Assembly: GCA_036498945.1 (NCBI GenBank)
Contig: DASYEQ010000050.1
Location: 33,048 to 97,047 of the forward strand
DNA from: JAQGMJ01 sp036498945
GTDB lineage: Bacteria; Pseudomonadota; Gammaproteobacteria; Burkholderiales; JAEUOS01
Direction: 5' to 3'
Length of the DNA stretch: 64,000 nucleotides
The notes under the pieces were generated by a model. It saw only the letters and a program-made list of their open reading frames with translations. It was not told where the DNA came from and searched no databases. The position numbers and the translations under genes were made by a program. Each line of letters begins with the position of its first letter. The stretch's first letter is position 1. This document shows positions 1 through 7,966 of the stretch, one piece after another.

Positions 1-51
1 GGCGCTTCGGGCGCATGCCGCGCTAACACGGCGGTCCGGACAAATGCCGAG

Positions 52-107
52 CACATTGGGGTTTCCCTAATGTCACTTCACAAGCACATTAGGGTTCCCC
101 TAATGTG
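52..107. promoter_or_regulatory. Two tandem palindromic operator-like sites upstream of the Bug receptor gene
   Basis: Two related inverted repeats lie side by side. The second (85-107) is perfect outside its 3-base centre: arm CACATTAGGG at 85-94 and arm CCCTAATGTG at 98-107. The first (52-74) is a degenerate copy (CACATTGGGG, then TCCCTAATGT). The copies start 33 bp apart, about three helical turns, so two dimers could bind the same face. They sit 80-130 bp before the start codon at 186, a usual place for a regulator of a solute-receptor gene. The regulator itself is not visible; it may lie left of the window. Confidence 0.6.
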
Positions 108-185
108 ACAACATTTCCCACTGCGTTAAACTTGCACGCCGTTTTTTGTGCCACCTGTCCCATAAGGATAAAAGGACCTCCGACC

Positions 186-1163
186 ATGACCCACCGCACC
201 TTCGCCGCCACCCTGGCCGCAGCCGCCGCCATGCTGGCCGCGCCCAGCGCCTTTGCCCAGGCCGCCTATCCCAACCACCCGATCCGCCTGGTCATTCCCT
301 TCGCCGCCGGCGGCACCACCGACATCGTCGGCCGCATCGTTGCCGACAAGCTGGGCCGCGAACTGGGCCAGGCCGTAGTGGTGGAAAACAAGGGCGGCGC
401 CGGCGGCGCGATTGGCGCGGACTTCGTCGCCAAGGCGACGCCGGACGGCTACATCCTCGGCGTAGCCACGGTCTCGACGCTGGCCACCGTGCCGGCCACC
501 ACGCCGAAGAACCCGTACAACCCGGCCAAGGACTTCACGCACATCATCAACATGGTGAACGTGCCCAACGTGATGACCATCAACCCCAATGTGCCGGCGA
601 AGAACATGAAGGAATTCATCGCCCTGCTGAAAGCCAGCCCGGGCAAATACTCCTTCGCCTCTTCCGGCACCGGCGGCATCTCGCACCTAGACGGCGAGCA
701 GTTCCAGGTGCTGACCGGCACCAAGATGGTCCATATCCCCTACAAAGGCTCCGGCCCGGCGCTGACCGACACCGTCGCCGGCCAGGTGCAGGTGGAGTTC
801 GACAACCTGCCCTCTTCCATGCCCTTCATCAAGGCCGGCAAGCTGCGCGCGCTGGGCGTGCAGTCGACCAAGCGCATCGACGCCCTGCCGGATGTGCCAA
901 CCTTCGCCGAAGAAGGCCTGAAGGAAGCCAACAACATGGCCTGGTACGGCATCGTCGGCCCGGCGGGCCTGCCGAAGGACATCGTCGCCAAGGTCAACGC
1001 TGCCGCCAACAAGGCGCTGAAGGATGAAAACGTCAAGAAGCAGCTGGCCGAAGGCGGCTCGATTCCCGACGGCGGCACGCCCGAGCACTTCAAGGAAGTG
1101 GCCGCGCGTGAGCTGGTGATGCGTACCGACATCGTGAAAAAGCAGCACATCACGATCCAGTAG
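186..1163 (+). CDS. Bug/TctC-family tripartite tricarboxylate transporter substrate-binding protein
   Basis: Periplasmic solute receptor of the Bug family (325 residues, normal for the family), which captures carboxylates or related small molecules for a tripartite tricarboxylate transporter. Residues 1-24 form a signal peptide rich in alanine with an AFA cleavage site. The mature protein opens with the family signature YPNHPIRLVIPFAAGG and then TDIVGR. The ATG at 186 is chosen because AAAGGA lies 10 bp before it and the signal peptide starts there; an upstream in-frame start at 105 would overlap the palindromic operator region. No membrane subunits (TctA/TctB) are next to it, which is common because Bug receptors are often orphans. 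The ligand cannot be read from sequence. Confidence 0.9.
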   Translation: MTHRTFAATLAAAAAMLAAPSAFAQAAYPNHPIRLVIPFAAGGTTDIVGRIVADKLGRELGQAVVVENKGGAGGAIGADFVAKATPDGYILGVATVSTLATVPATTPKNPYNPAKDFTHIINMVNVPNVMTINPNVPAKNMKEFIALLKASPGKYSFASSGTGGISHLDGEQFQVLTGTKMVHIPYKGSGPALTDTVAGQVQVEFDNLPSSMPFIKAGKLRALGVQSTKRIDALPDVPTFAEEGLKEANNMAWYGIVGPAGLPKDIVAKVNAAANKALKDENVKKQLAEGGSIPDGGTPEHFKEVAARELVMRTDIVKKQHITIQ

Positions 1164-1195
1164 CGGATGCCGGCAAAAGCCGGAACGCCCAGAGG

Positions 1196-1225
1196 AACGC
1201 CCGGCCCCGCCGGGCGTTTTCTTTT
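1196..1225 (+). terminator. Rho-independent terminator after the Bug receptor gene
   Basis: A GC-rich hairpin (ACGCCCGG, loop CCCC-like, CCGGGCGT) is followed by TTTTCTTTT, 33 bp after the stop codon. Confidence 0.85.
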
Positions 1226-1257
1226 GGACGCCCTGGCCGCGGGCGTTGGGCAGGCAG

Positions 1258-2202
1258 CTAGGCGGGTACTTCGTTCATCGCACTCCGTGCATGCGCGGCA
1301 ATGCCCGCCGCCAGGCGCGGCAGCAGGGCATCGGGCAGGTCGTGACCCATGCCGTCGATCAGTTCCAGCTTTGCGCCGGGAATGCGCCGCGCCAGGTCGA
1401 TGCCATTGGCCACCGGCACCAGCGGATCGGCGCGGCCGTGGATGACGTAGGTGGGCACGGCGATCTGCCCAAGCAGCGGCGTGCGGTCGTCCGACGCCGC
1501 CACCGCCAGCAATTGCCGGCCGATGCCGCCGGGGTGGTTGGAACGCTTGATCGACAGCGCGATGCGCTCGCGCACCAGCGCCTCCTTGGTCGGAAAGCCG
1601 GGGCTGGAGATCACCTTGAAGATGGCGCTGCCGTGCTCCAGCACCGATTCGATCTCGTGCGGGTTGCGCGGGCGCGAGAGCAGGCTCATGCGTGCCTTCA
1701 GGGTGGGCCCCGGCAGGCGGCGCGAGCCGCTGGTGGTCATGATGAGCGTCAGGCTCAGGAGGCGCCGCGGATGCCGCGCCGCCAGCAGTTGCGCGATCAT
1801 GCCGCCCATCGAGCAGCCGACCACGTGGGCGCGCGCGATGCCCAGCGCGTCGAGGATGCCGATGGCGTCGCGCGCCATGTCATCCAGGGTATAGGGGCTG
1901 CGCACCGGCAGGTGCAGGGCGTGGCAAAGCGCGCCTTTCATCAGGTCGGCCGAGCCCCATTCGTCGAACTTGGTGGAAAGCCCGATATCGCGATTGTCGA
2001 AGCGCAGGACGCGAAAACCCGCCTGCGCCAGGAGGCCGACGAATTCGTCGGGCCAGCCGGTGAGTTGCATGCCCAGGCCCATGATCAGGAGCATGGGCGG
2101 GCCATCGGCCGGGCCGTGCTCTTCGACTTCCAGTTCGATGCCGTTGCTGCGGATTTTCACGCCTTTGTCTGCCTCGTTATTGACCGGTCGGGCGCTTGTC
2201 AC
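1258..2202 (-). CDS. Alpha/beta-fold hydrolase
   Basis: Cytoplasmic serine hydrolase of the alpha/beta fold (314 residues). The oxyanion strand LLIMGLGMQLTGW is at about 38-50, the nucleophile elbow GCSMGG puts the catalytic serine at 131, and the rest of the triad is likely Asp259 (HGRADP) and His287 (GMGHDLP). Substrate unknown; this subfamily is usually annotated only as alpha/beta hydrolase or esterase. The frame begins with GTG at 2202, with no strong ribosome site; a later GTG near residue 15 is possible. Convergent with the Bug gene, separated by its terminator. Confidence 0.85.
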   Translation of the reverse strand: MTSARPVNNEADKGVKIRSNGIELEVEEHGPADGPPMLLIMGLGMQLTGWPDEFVGLLAQAGFRVLRFDNRDIGLSTKFDEWGSADLMKGALCHALHLPVRSPYTLDDMARDAIGILDALGIARAHVVGCSMGGMIAQLLAARHPRRLLSLTLIMTTSGSRRLPGPTLKARMSLLSRPRNPHEIESVLEHGSAIFKVISSPGFPTKEALVRERIALSIKRSNHPGGIGRQLLAVAASDDRTPLLGQIAVPTYVIHGRADPLVPVANGIDLARRIPGAKLELIDGMGHDLPDALLPRLAAGIAAHARSAMNEVPA

Positions 2203-2555
2203 GCCCGCGTCATGCCCCGTTCATCAGCCTGCCGCGGCCGCGTCGCAGACTTTACACGCCTGCACGCGCCGGGGAAGAATCGGCAAAACCCGCCTTTCGG
2301 CCTTGTTTTGCACAATTTGCGACACCATCTCATGTCATAAGTGCCGGGTATACGTTGAAATATGGCATCAGCAGCACCGCTTAAACCCCCGCCAATCTTG
2401 GCTTTTGCGGTGCCGGGCCGGCAAAATAAGTGCTAAAGTCTGGCAAACATGCGCCGCGGCCCGCCAAAAGCGGGTTTGCCCGGTGAGAACAGCCCCCTGT
2501 CCACCGCCGCGCGGCGCGCTGCGTTAAACGGTAATCCTTCATCGGGGAGGTTTTC
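2203..2555. other. Intergenic region between hydrolase and HNH gene
   Basis: 353 bp divergent spacer, more AT-rich in 2280-2450 than its surroundings, so it likely holds promoters for both flanking genes. I see no clear -35/-10 pair, palindrome or RNA gene. GGGGAGG at 2544-2550 is the ribosome site of the HNH gene. Confidence 0.5.
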
Positions 2556-3122
2556 GTGGTGCAGATTCTCAAACTCACAGGCAACGGCATCCCCCAGGGG
2601 TGGCTGACGCTGGAAGAGGCGGTGCTGCATTACGCCGCCGGTGAGGTGATCTGGGAACTGGGCACCGAAGTCACCACCCTGCACGGCGGCACCAACGCCG
2701 TCTCCGGCCTGCGCTCGCAGATCACCGTCAATTCGATCATCGGCGTGGCCGGCTTCGGCAAGGTCAACCCGTTCGACGTGGTACCACTGCTCACCAACGA
2801 CAAGCTGTTCCGCCGCGACAAGAACATCTGCGGCTATTGCGGCGACCATTTGCATGCGCATGACCTCGAGCGCGAGCACGTGGTGCCGCTGTCGCGCAAC
2901 GGCCGCGATACCTGGATGAACGTGGTCTCGGCCTGCCGCCCGTGCAACCAGCACAAGGGCAACCGCCTGCCGCACGAGATCAACATGCCGCTGATCTACG
3001 CGCCGTATACGCCTTCGCTGTGGGAAGACATGATCCTGCGCAACCGGCGCATCCTCGCCGACCAGATGGAGTTCCTGGCGGCCAACCTGCCGCGCGGCTC
3101 GCGCCTGTCCGAGCTGAGCTAG
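2556..3122 (+). CDS. HNH endonuclease family protein
   Basis: 188-residue protein with a C-terminal HNH nuclease fold. The zinc-binding cysteines are C92-x2-C95 (CGYC) and C127-x2-C130 (CRPC). The catalytic strand is EHVVPLSRNG (His108) and the last helix carries N-x2-K-x-N (NQHKGN). About 90 residues precede the HNH with no recognised domain. HNH enzymes of this stand-alone type are common in betaproteobacterial chromosomes and their target is unknown; there is no modification methylase or phage gene beside it, so a restriction role is not supported. It starts with GTG at 2556, 5 bp after GGGGAGG. Confidence 0.9.
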   Translation: MVQILKLTGNGIPQGWLTLEEAVLHYAAGEVIWELGTEVTTLHGGTNAVSGLRSQITVNSIIGVAGFGKVNPFDVVPLLTNDKLFRRDKNICGYCGDHLHAHDLEREHVVPLSRNGRDTWMNVVSACRPCNQHKGNRLPHEINMPLIYAPYTPSLWEDMILRNRRILADQMEFLAANLPRGSRLSELS

Positions 3123-3141
3123 AGCCGGCGCGCGGACAGCC

Positions 3142-3175
3142 AAAAGCCGCACGGGCGACCGTGCGGCTTTTTTGT
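3142..3175 (+). terminator. Rho-independent terminator after the HNH gene
   Basis: Stem AAAAGCCGCAC / GTGCGGCTTTT with loop GGGCGACC, followed by a T run. It lies 20 bp past the HNH stop. Confidence 0.9.
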
Positions 3176-3235
3176 TTCATGCGCGGCGTTTTCGTCTCTA
3201 TGCGCGTTTGCGTTTCCGCGCGCGGCGTTTCATTG

Positions 3236-4066
3236 CTAGTTCGCCCAATCCTGCTCGGTGCTGGCGGCGTATTTGCGCGTCAGGCCTTCGAGCACTTCGA
3301 GCATCGCGTCGCTGGTCTTGCCGACGTCGGCCATGTGCTGCATTTTCAGCGGTCCGCCGGCGGCGTCGCCCTTCAGTTGCGCCAGGGCGCCTGCGAAAAA
3401 CACCCACTGGCTGTCGGCCAGCGCCAGGTCGGCCTGGGTGGAGTCGTCGTTTTGCGGGGCGATGGAAAGCTTGTCGAGGTCGGAGCGGAATTCCTTTTGC
3501 AGCGCGACGAAATCAATCGTGCCCTCGGGCGCCTTCAATCCCCAGGTGGCGTAGAAATAAAACTTGGCCATGCGCTGCGACAAGGTGCGCGCCGAACCCG
3601 CCAGGCCGATGGCGTCGAAGTGGTCGATGGCTTTCACCCGCAGCGACTCGGTGCAATCGGCAGCCGCCGCCTGCAGCGCGGCGCCGGCCTGCGCCAGGGC
3701 CTGGCCGCTGGCCTGCGTGGCCGCGCGCTGCGCCGCGGTGCGAAAGCCCGGCCACAGCGCATCGACGCGCATCAATGCCTGCTTTTGCGCGGGGTTGAGC
3801 GGCATGCCGCGTAGCGCCGCGAGGTCGCCGGAAAATGCCGCCAGGTCGGCGCCCAATTGCGCCCGCGCACGCGGCGCGTTCACACCCTGGCCCAGCATGG
3901 CGTAGCTGCGCACCACGCGCTCGCTCAGCATCTGCAGGTGCGCCGCGCGGTTGACGGCATCCGCCGCGCGCTCCTGCGCCGGCGCCAGCGGCGTCCACAG
4001 CAGGCCGATCATCAGAAAAAGCGCGCCGCGGCACCACGCGCGCAAAACGTCCAGTCCATTAAGCAT
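3236..4066 (-). CDS. Secreted PilJ-N-type sensor domain protein
   Basis: 276-residue exported protein resembling the N-terminal ligand-sensing domain of PilJ and NarX-like receptors. The N-terminus is a hydrophobic signal or anchor (about 9-28) ending in APA. Two copies of the diagnostic four-helix motif are visible: LQMLSERVVRSYAML near residue 45 and ARTLSQRMAKFYFYATWG near the middle. Unlike PilJ it has no HAMP or methyl-accepting domain, so it would sense or bind something in the periplasm without direct signalling output. The ATG at 4066 is preferred over the longer frame because GAGAAGGG precedes it and the signal sequence then begins at residue 1. Confidence 0.75.
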   Translation of the reverse strand: MLNGLDVLRAWCRGALFLMIGLLWTPLAPAQERAADAVNRAAHLQMLSERVVRSYAMLGQGVNAPRARAQLGADLAAFSGDLAALRGMPLNPAQKQALMRVDALWPGFRTAAQRAATQASGQALAQAGAALQAAAADCTESLRVKAIDHFDAIGLAGSARTLSQRMAKFYFYATWGLKAPEGTIDFVALQKEFRSDLDKLSIAPQNDDSTQADLALADSQWVFFAGALAQLKGDAAGGPLKMQHMADVGKTSDAMLEVLEGLTRKYAASTEQDWAN

Positions 4067-4231
4067 CACCCTTCTCTCCCGGAAAATGCAGGCAGCGCGC
4101 GCTTGGGCGCGGCCTTGCATATCGACAGACCGGGAAGGGCGGCGGTTTATTCCGGCGAATTTATTCCCGCCGGAACGACGAACGGTCGGACAACGGATGA
4201 GCGGCCGCCGGGCGGCGGCGCGCCGAGAGTT

Positions 4232-4885
4232 TCAGTCGGCGGTGCCCAGGAGGGCGTAGCCGCGCCGCGCCTTGCTGGCGGGCTCTTCTTCCAGGCCGAC
4301 GTCGCGGATCAGCATGTCGGCCACGCGCGTGAGCTCCTTGATGCGGCCGTGCTTGAGCTCGATCTCGACCTCCGAGACCGGCTCGCGATGGCCGGCGGCG
4401 ACGATCTCGCCGCGGTCGAGCACGACTTCGGAACGGAACATCGGCTGGGTGCGCGGAAACGGCCGCAGCATCCACGCCATGCGCTGGAAATCGACGCGGA
4501 ACTGCGGCACCAGCGCGCCGTCCAGGCCATGCTCACGCAGGGCGTCGATCACCAGGTCGGCGCCGGTGCCCTTGAACAGGTCCAGTTCCAGTGCGCTGCC
4601 GGCGACCGGCATTTCCCATTCCTGGCGGCTGGAAAGCCCGCCCTGGCGCTTGCCCGGCGCCTTCAGCGTCTGCACCCAGTCGTTGTCGATGCGCCGCAGA
4701 CGCAGCGCGACCTTGGACTTGCGCAGCAGGAAATCCGGGGTGTCGTAGTAGATGTTGACCATGCGGTGGCGCTCGGGACGATGATGACCGTCCAGCGCAT
4801 GCAGCACCGGATGCTCCAGGAATGCCTCGACCTTGTTGCGCGGGCATCTGAGCTTGATTTCGACTTCTTGGTGCGATTCGACCAT
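4232..4885 (-). CDS. CYTH domain protein (triphosphate tunnel metalloenzyme)
   Basis: 217-residue CYTH-fold protein. The hallmark ExExK motif is EVEIKL at residues 7-12. It is followed by basic strand motifs (YYDTPDFLLRKSKVALRLRR, WVQTLKAPGK, SSRQEWE) and an acidic strand EVEIELKHG that together line the eight-stranded tunnel binding triphosphate and metal. Bacterial stand-alone members are usually inorganic triphosphatases; class IV adenylate cyclase is a less likely alternative. The start at 4885 is chosen because the CYTH fold begins only a few residues later and longer frames would overlap the divergent aminotransferase gene. No good ribosome site is visible. Confidence 0.85.
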   Translation of the reverse strand: MVESHQEVEIKLRCPRNKVEAFLEHPVLHALDGHHRPERHRMVNIYYDTPDFLLRKSKVALRLRRIDNDWVQTLKAPGKRQGGLSSRQEWEMPVAGSALELDLFKGTGADLVIDALREHGLDGALVPQFRVDFQRMAWMLRPFPRTQPMFRSEVVLDRGEIVAAGHREPVSEVEIELKHGRIKELTRVADMLIRDVGLEEEPASKARRGYALLGTAD

Positions 4886-4997
4886 TGCGTACAATGCGTT
4901 TGCGGGACCGGCATGACCGTTTCCCGTGGGTTGACGGCGGCTTCTCTTTTGAGCCGGCCACCGCTGCCCCTGTTGCCAAGCCCGGATTGTGCCTGAA

Positions 4998-6239
4998 ATG
5001 AACGCTCCCGCCGATATTTCCTCATCAGCCTTTGCTGCCAACCCGCCTTTCGCCCTCTATGCGCGCGATGGCGTGCACGCCCTGCAAGGTTCGCAAGTGC
5101 GCGAAGTGGCCAACGCCGCGATGGGGCGCGAGGGCCTGTTGCCCTTCTGGTTCGGCGAGCCGGACCAGGTGACGCCGGACTTCATCCGCGCCGCCGCCGT
5201 CGAGTCGCTGGCCAACGGCGAGACTTTCTACACCCACAGCTTCGGCATCGTGCCGTTGCGCGAGGCAATCGCCGCCTACGTGCGCGAATTACACGGCGGC
5301 CATACCGCGATGGACAACATCGCCGTCACCAACTCGGGCATGAATGCGCTGACGCTGATCTTCCAGTCGCTGATCGCGCCGGGCGACCGCGTGGTGGCAA
5401 TCACCCCGCTGTGGCCCAACCTGACCCAGGCACCGAAGATCCTCTCCGCCGGCGTGCAAACGGTGAGCCTGGACTTCGGCTCCGCCGGCTGGACCCTCGA
5501 CCTGCAAAAATTGCTTGATGCCCTGACCCCGGGCACGCGTTTCGTGCTGGTCAACTCGCCCAACAACCCGACCGGCTGGACCATGAGCCGCGCCGAGCAG
5601 GAGGCGCTGCTTGCCCATTGCCGCAGGCATGGCATCTGGATCGTGGCCGATGACGCGTACGAGCGCCTGGTCTTCACCGGCGCGATCGATCCACGACGCC
5701 CGCAAGCGGGCGTGTGCGCCCCCTCCTTCCTCGACTTGGCCACGCCAGAAGACCGGGTGATCAGCGCCAACACCTTTTCCAAATCGTGGATGATGACCGG
5801 CTGGCGCCTGGGCTGGATCGTCGCCCCGCCGCCGCTTCTGGCCGATCTCGCCAAGCTGATCGAATTCAACACCTGCTGCGCGCAGTCCTTCGTGCAGCGC
5901 GCCGGCATTGCCGCCGTCACCAAGGGCGCTGCCGTTACCGAGGCTTTCGTCGCGCGCTTAAAGCACGGGCGCGACGTGCTGGTGCCGCGCCTGCAACAGA
6001 TCGCCGGCGTGCATGCAGCCGCCCCGCCCGGCGCCATGTATGCCTTTTTCAAGATCGACGGCGTCACCGACACGCTCGCCCTGTGCAAGCACCTGGCCGC
6101 GCATCATGGCCTGGGCCTGGCGCCTGGTGTCGCTTTCGGCCCCGAGGGCTATGTGCGCTGGTGCTTCGCGGCAAGCGACGAGCGCCTGCTCGAAGGCGCC
6201 GCACGCCTGGAACGCGGCCTGAAGGACTGGCCGCGCTAG
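4998..6239 (+). CDS. PLP-dependent class I/II aminotransferase
   Basis: 413-residue fold-type I aminotransferase. Cofactor residues are visible: NSPNNPTGW (Asn190 region), ADDAYERL (Asp219, Tyr221), and the Schiff-base lysine K262 in SANTFSKSWMMTGWRLGW, followed by the phosphate-binding arginine R270. It belongs with aspartate/aromatic-type aminotransferases (arginine:pyruvate and similar); the amino donor cannot be assigned. A GTG three codons earlier (4989) is an alternative start. Divergent from the CYTH gene with about 110 bp between them. Confidence 0.88.
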   Translation: MNAPADISSSAFAANPPFALYARDGVHALQGSQVREVANAAMGREGLLPFWFGEPDQVTPDFIRAAAVESLANGETFYTHSFGIVPLREAIAAYVRELHGGHTAMDNIAVTNSGMNALTLIFQSLIAPGDRVVAITPLWPNLTQAPKILSAGVQTVSLDFGSAGWTLDLQKLLDALTPGTRFVLVNSPNNPTGWTMSRAEQEALLAHCRRHGIWIVADDAYERLVFTGAIDPRRPQAGVCAPSFLDLATPEDRVISANTFSKSWMMTGWRLGWIVAPPPLLADLAKLIEFNTCCAQSFVQRAGIAAVTKGAAVTEAFVARLKHGRDVLVPRLQQIAGVHAAAPPGAMYAFFKIDGVTDTLALCKHLAAHHGLGLAPGVAFGPEGYVRWCFAASDERLLEGAARLERGLKDWPR

Positions 6240-6328
6240 GCGCACTTTTCCTGCGCACGCCTGTCCAATCACCAGGCGCCGCGTATCCCACGCACGGCGC
6301 GTCAGACAAACAACGACAAGGAGCAGCC

Positions 6329-6646
6329 ATGGCCATCACCTTCAAAACCAAAGCCGCCGGCGACGTCACCATGCTCGACGCCAATGCCCGCGAGATTCTT
6401 GAAATGATCGGCAAGGACTTCGGCACGCGCGGCGTGATCACCGCCGCCGAAGCGCAGGCGGCGGCCGACAAGCTGCGCGGCGCCGGCGCGGCGTTGCGGG
6501 GCGAGGGCGACCTGCAGCCCGAGCAGGAAAAGCAGGCGGAATCCGCCGGTGCCGATGTCGTCCCGCTACATACCCGCGCCAAGCCTTTCGTCGATATGCT
6601 GGAAGCGGCGGCGCAGCAGAACAAGGACATCCTCTGGGGCGTGTGA
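6329..6646 (+). CDS. DUF1840 domain protein
   Basis: 105-residue cytoplasmic protein of the DUF1840 family, typical of Burkholderiales and Neisseriales: it starts MAITFKTKAAGDVTMLD and ends with the conserved DMLEAAAQQNKDILWGV. Function unknown. ACAAGGAG ends 5 bp before the ATG. It stands alone, 90 bp after the aminotransferase gene. Confidence 0.9.
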   Translation: MAITFKTKAAGDVTMLDANAREILEMIGKDFGTRGVITAAEAQAAADKLRGAGAALRGEGDLQPEQEKQAESAGADVVPLHTRAKPFVDMLEAAAQQNKDILWGV

Positions 6647-6651
6647 CGCCC

Positions 6652-6707
6652 GGCAGGTTCGCCGCAAGGGCGACCTGCCGCAAGCCTGGGCCTCCGGCCA
6701 GGCTTGC
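6652..6707. repeat. Two back-to-back hairpins after the DUF1840 gene
   Basis: First hairpin 6652-6679 (GGCAGGT ... ACCTGCC). Second hairpin 6680-6707 with a perfect 10-bp stem, GCAAGCCTGG and CCAGGCTTGC. There is no T tract, so a processing or attenuating structure is as likely as a terminator. Confidence 0.6.
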
Positions 6708-6822
6708 CAGTGCCGCGGCCTTCGGTGGCGCTTGTGTAGCATTTGATACAGAAGCGGCCGCGGCGCGGGCCTAAGCTCCATCTGCCATCGACGTGGTGGC
6801 GATCTGCAAAGGAGCTTGTCCC

Positions 6823-6894
6823 ATGTTGCCCTCCGTCCTACTCCCGGCCACGGCTGTACCGGCGCCGCGTTTCGCCGCGGGTATCGCCGCATGA
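6823..6894 (+). CDS. Putative 23-residue leader peptide translationally coupled to the MAPEG gene
   Basis: A short frame begins with ATG at 6823, preceded by a strong AAAGGAG at 6808-6814, and ends in a TGA that overlaps the ATG of the MAPEG gene (ATGA, 6891-6894). The MAPEG start itself has no ribosome site. The peptide is hydrophobic and proline/alanine rich (starts MLPSVLLPATAVPAP). The layout suggests it exists to bring ribosomes to the MAPEG start. Not recognised as any known family; an artefact of a mis-set MAPEG start is the alternative. Confidence 0.45.
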   Translation: MLPSVLLPATAVPAPRFAAGIAA

Positions 6895-7289
6895 AACCCG
6901 AGATCTACTGGCTTGCCCTGACGCTGGCCTCGGTTGCCCTGTTCGTCTTTCCCTATTTGCTCAACCGGCTGGCGGTGCGCGGCATCGCGGGCACCATGGC
7001 CAACCCGTCGCCCACCGATCGGCCGCAGGCGGAGTGGGCCGAGCGCGCGCGGCGCGCGCATGCCAACGCGGTGGAAAACCTGGCCGTCTTCGCGCCCGCC
7101 GCGCTGGCGGTGCATGTCCTGGGACTGGGTAACGGCGCCTCCGCCCTGGCGTGCGAAGTCTATTTCTTCTCCCGCCTCACCCACTACGTGGTGTATACGC
7201 TGGGCATTCCCTATGCCCGCTCGCTGGCGTATTTCGGCGGGTTGGGCGCTACCGCGGTGCTGATCGTGCGCCTCATCGGTGCCGCATGA
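6891..7289 (+). CDS. MAPEG family integral membrane protein
   Basis: 132-residue inner-membrane protein of the MAPEG family (membrane-associated proteins in eicosanoid and glutathione metabolism). Four hydrophobic helices are visible, the second carrying ENLAVFAPAALAVHVLG and the third the family-typical YFFSRLTHYVVYTLGIPYAR. Bacterial members may be glutathione-linked but activity is unproven. Its stop overlaps the start of the SDR gene (ATGA), so it heads a tight four-gene run. It has no ribosome site of its own (see the leader frame at 6823). Confidence 0.85.
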   Translation: MKPEIYWLALTLASVALFVFPYLLNRLAVRGIAGTMANPSPTDRPQAEWAERARRAHANAVENLAVFAPAALAVHVLGLGNGASALACEVYFFSRLTHYVVYTLGIPYARSLAYFGGLGATAVLIVRLIGAA

Positions 7290-7966
7290 CGCCGCCGCTG
7301 GCGGTGGTGGTGGGCGCCGGGGGCGTGCTGGGCGAGGCGCTGTTGCGGCGATTCGAGGCCGCGGGATATCGCACCGCCGGCCTGCGCCGCGGTTCGCTTG
7401 TCGCCGGCGGCCAGACGCGAACGATTGCCTGCGACCTGGGTGACAGCGCCAGCGTCGAATCGGCCGTCGTGGAGATCACCGCCGGGCATGGCGCCATCGA
7501 GGTGCTGGTATGCAACGCCGCGCATTTTTGCATGGCCCCTTTCCTCGAACTGCGGCCGGAGGATTTCGGGCAGGCCTGGGGCGCCGCTGTCGCCGGAGCG
7601 GCCGGGGCGGCGCGCGCCGCGCTCCCGGGCATGCTCGAGCGCGGGCGCGGCAGCATCCTGTTTTCCGGCGCCACCGCCGCGTTGCGCGGCGGCGCCGGGT
7701 TTGCCGCCTTCGCCGCGGCGAAGTTCGCGCAGCGCGGATTGGCGCAGGCGCTGGCGCGCGAATTCCAGCCGCGCGGCATCCACGTCGCCCACGTCGTGAT
7801 CGACGGTATCCTCGCGCAGTCGGCCTCGGCGCGGCGCTTCGCGGTGGATGGCGAACGAGCCGTCGATCCCGAGGCAGCGGCGGACGCGTATCTCTGGCTG
7901 GCGCGCCAGCCGGCCTCGGCCTTCAGCCACGAAATCGACGTGCGGCCCAACACCGAAAGGTTCTGA
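7286..7966 (+). CDS. SDR-family protein lacking the catalytic tyrosine
   Basis: 226-residue short-chain dehydrogenase/reductase. The Rossmann motif is GAGGVLG (10-16), the nucleotide-specificity loop has CDLGD (49-53), and the NNAG-like site is CNAAH (76-80). Ser127 and Lys146 of the catalytic set are present, but the usual YxxxK reads FAAAK, with Phe142 in place of tyrosine. A similar substitution occurs in a known SDR subgroup, so this is probably an atypical reductase or a binding protein, not a broken gene. Its start overlaps the MAPEG stop and its stop overlaps the cupin start. Confidence 0.85.
   Translation: MTPPLAVVVGAGGVLGEALLRRFEAAGYRTAGLRRGSLVAGGQTRTIACDLGDSASVESAVVEITAGHGAIEVLVCNAAHFCMAPFLELRPEDFGQAWGAAVAGAAGAARAALPGMLERGRGSILFSGATAALRGGAGFAAFAAAKFAQRGLAQALAREFQPRGIHVAHVVIDGILAQSASARRFAVDGERAVDPEAAADAYLWLARQPASAFSHEIDVRPNTERF

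Noticed and set aside
2556..3122. HNH endonuclease as part of a defence system
   Set aside because: No methylase, helicase, phage or toxin gene lies nearby, so it is treated as a lone nuclease-family gene.
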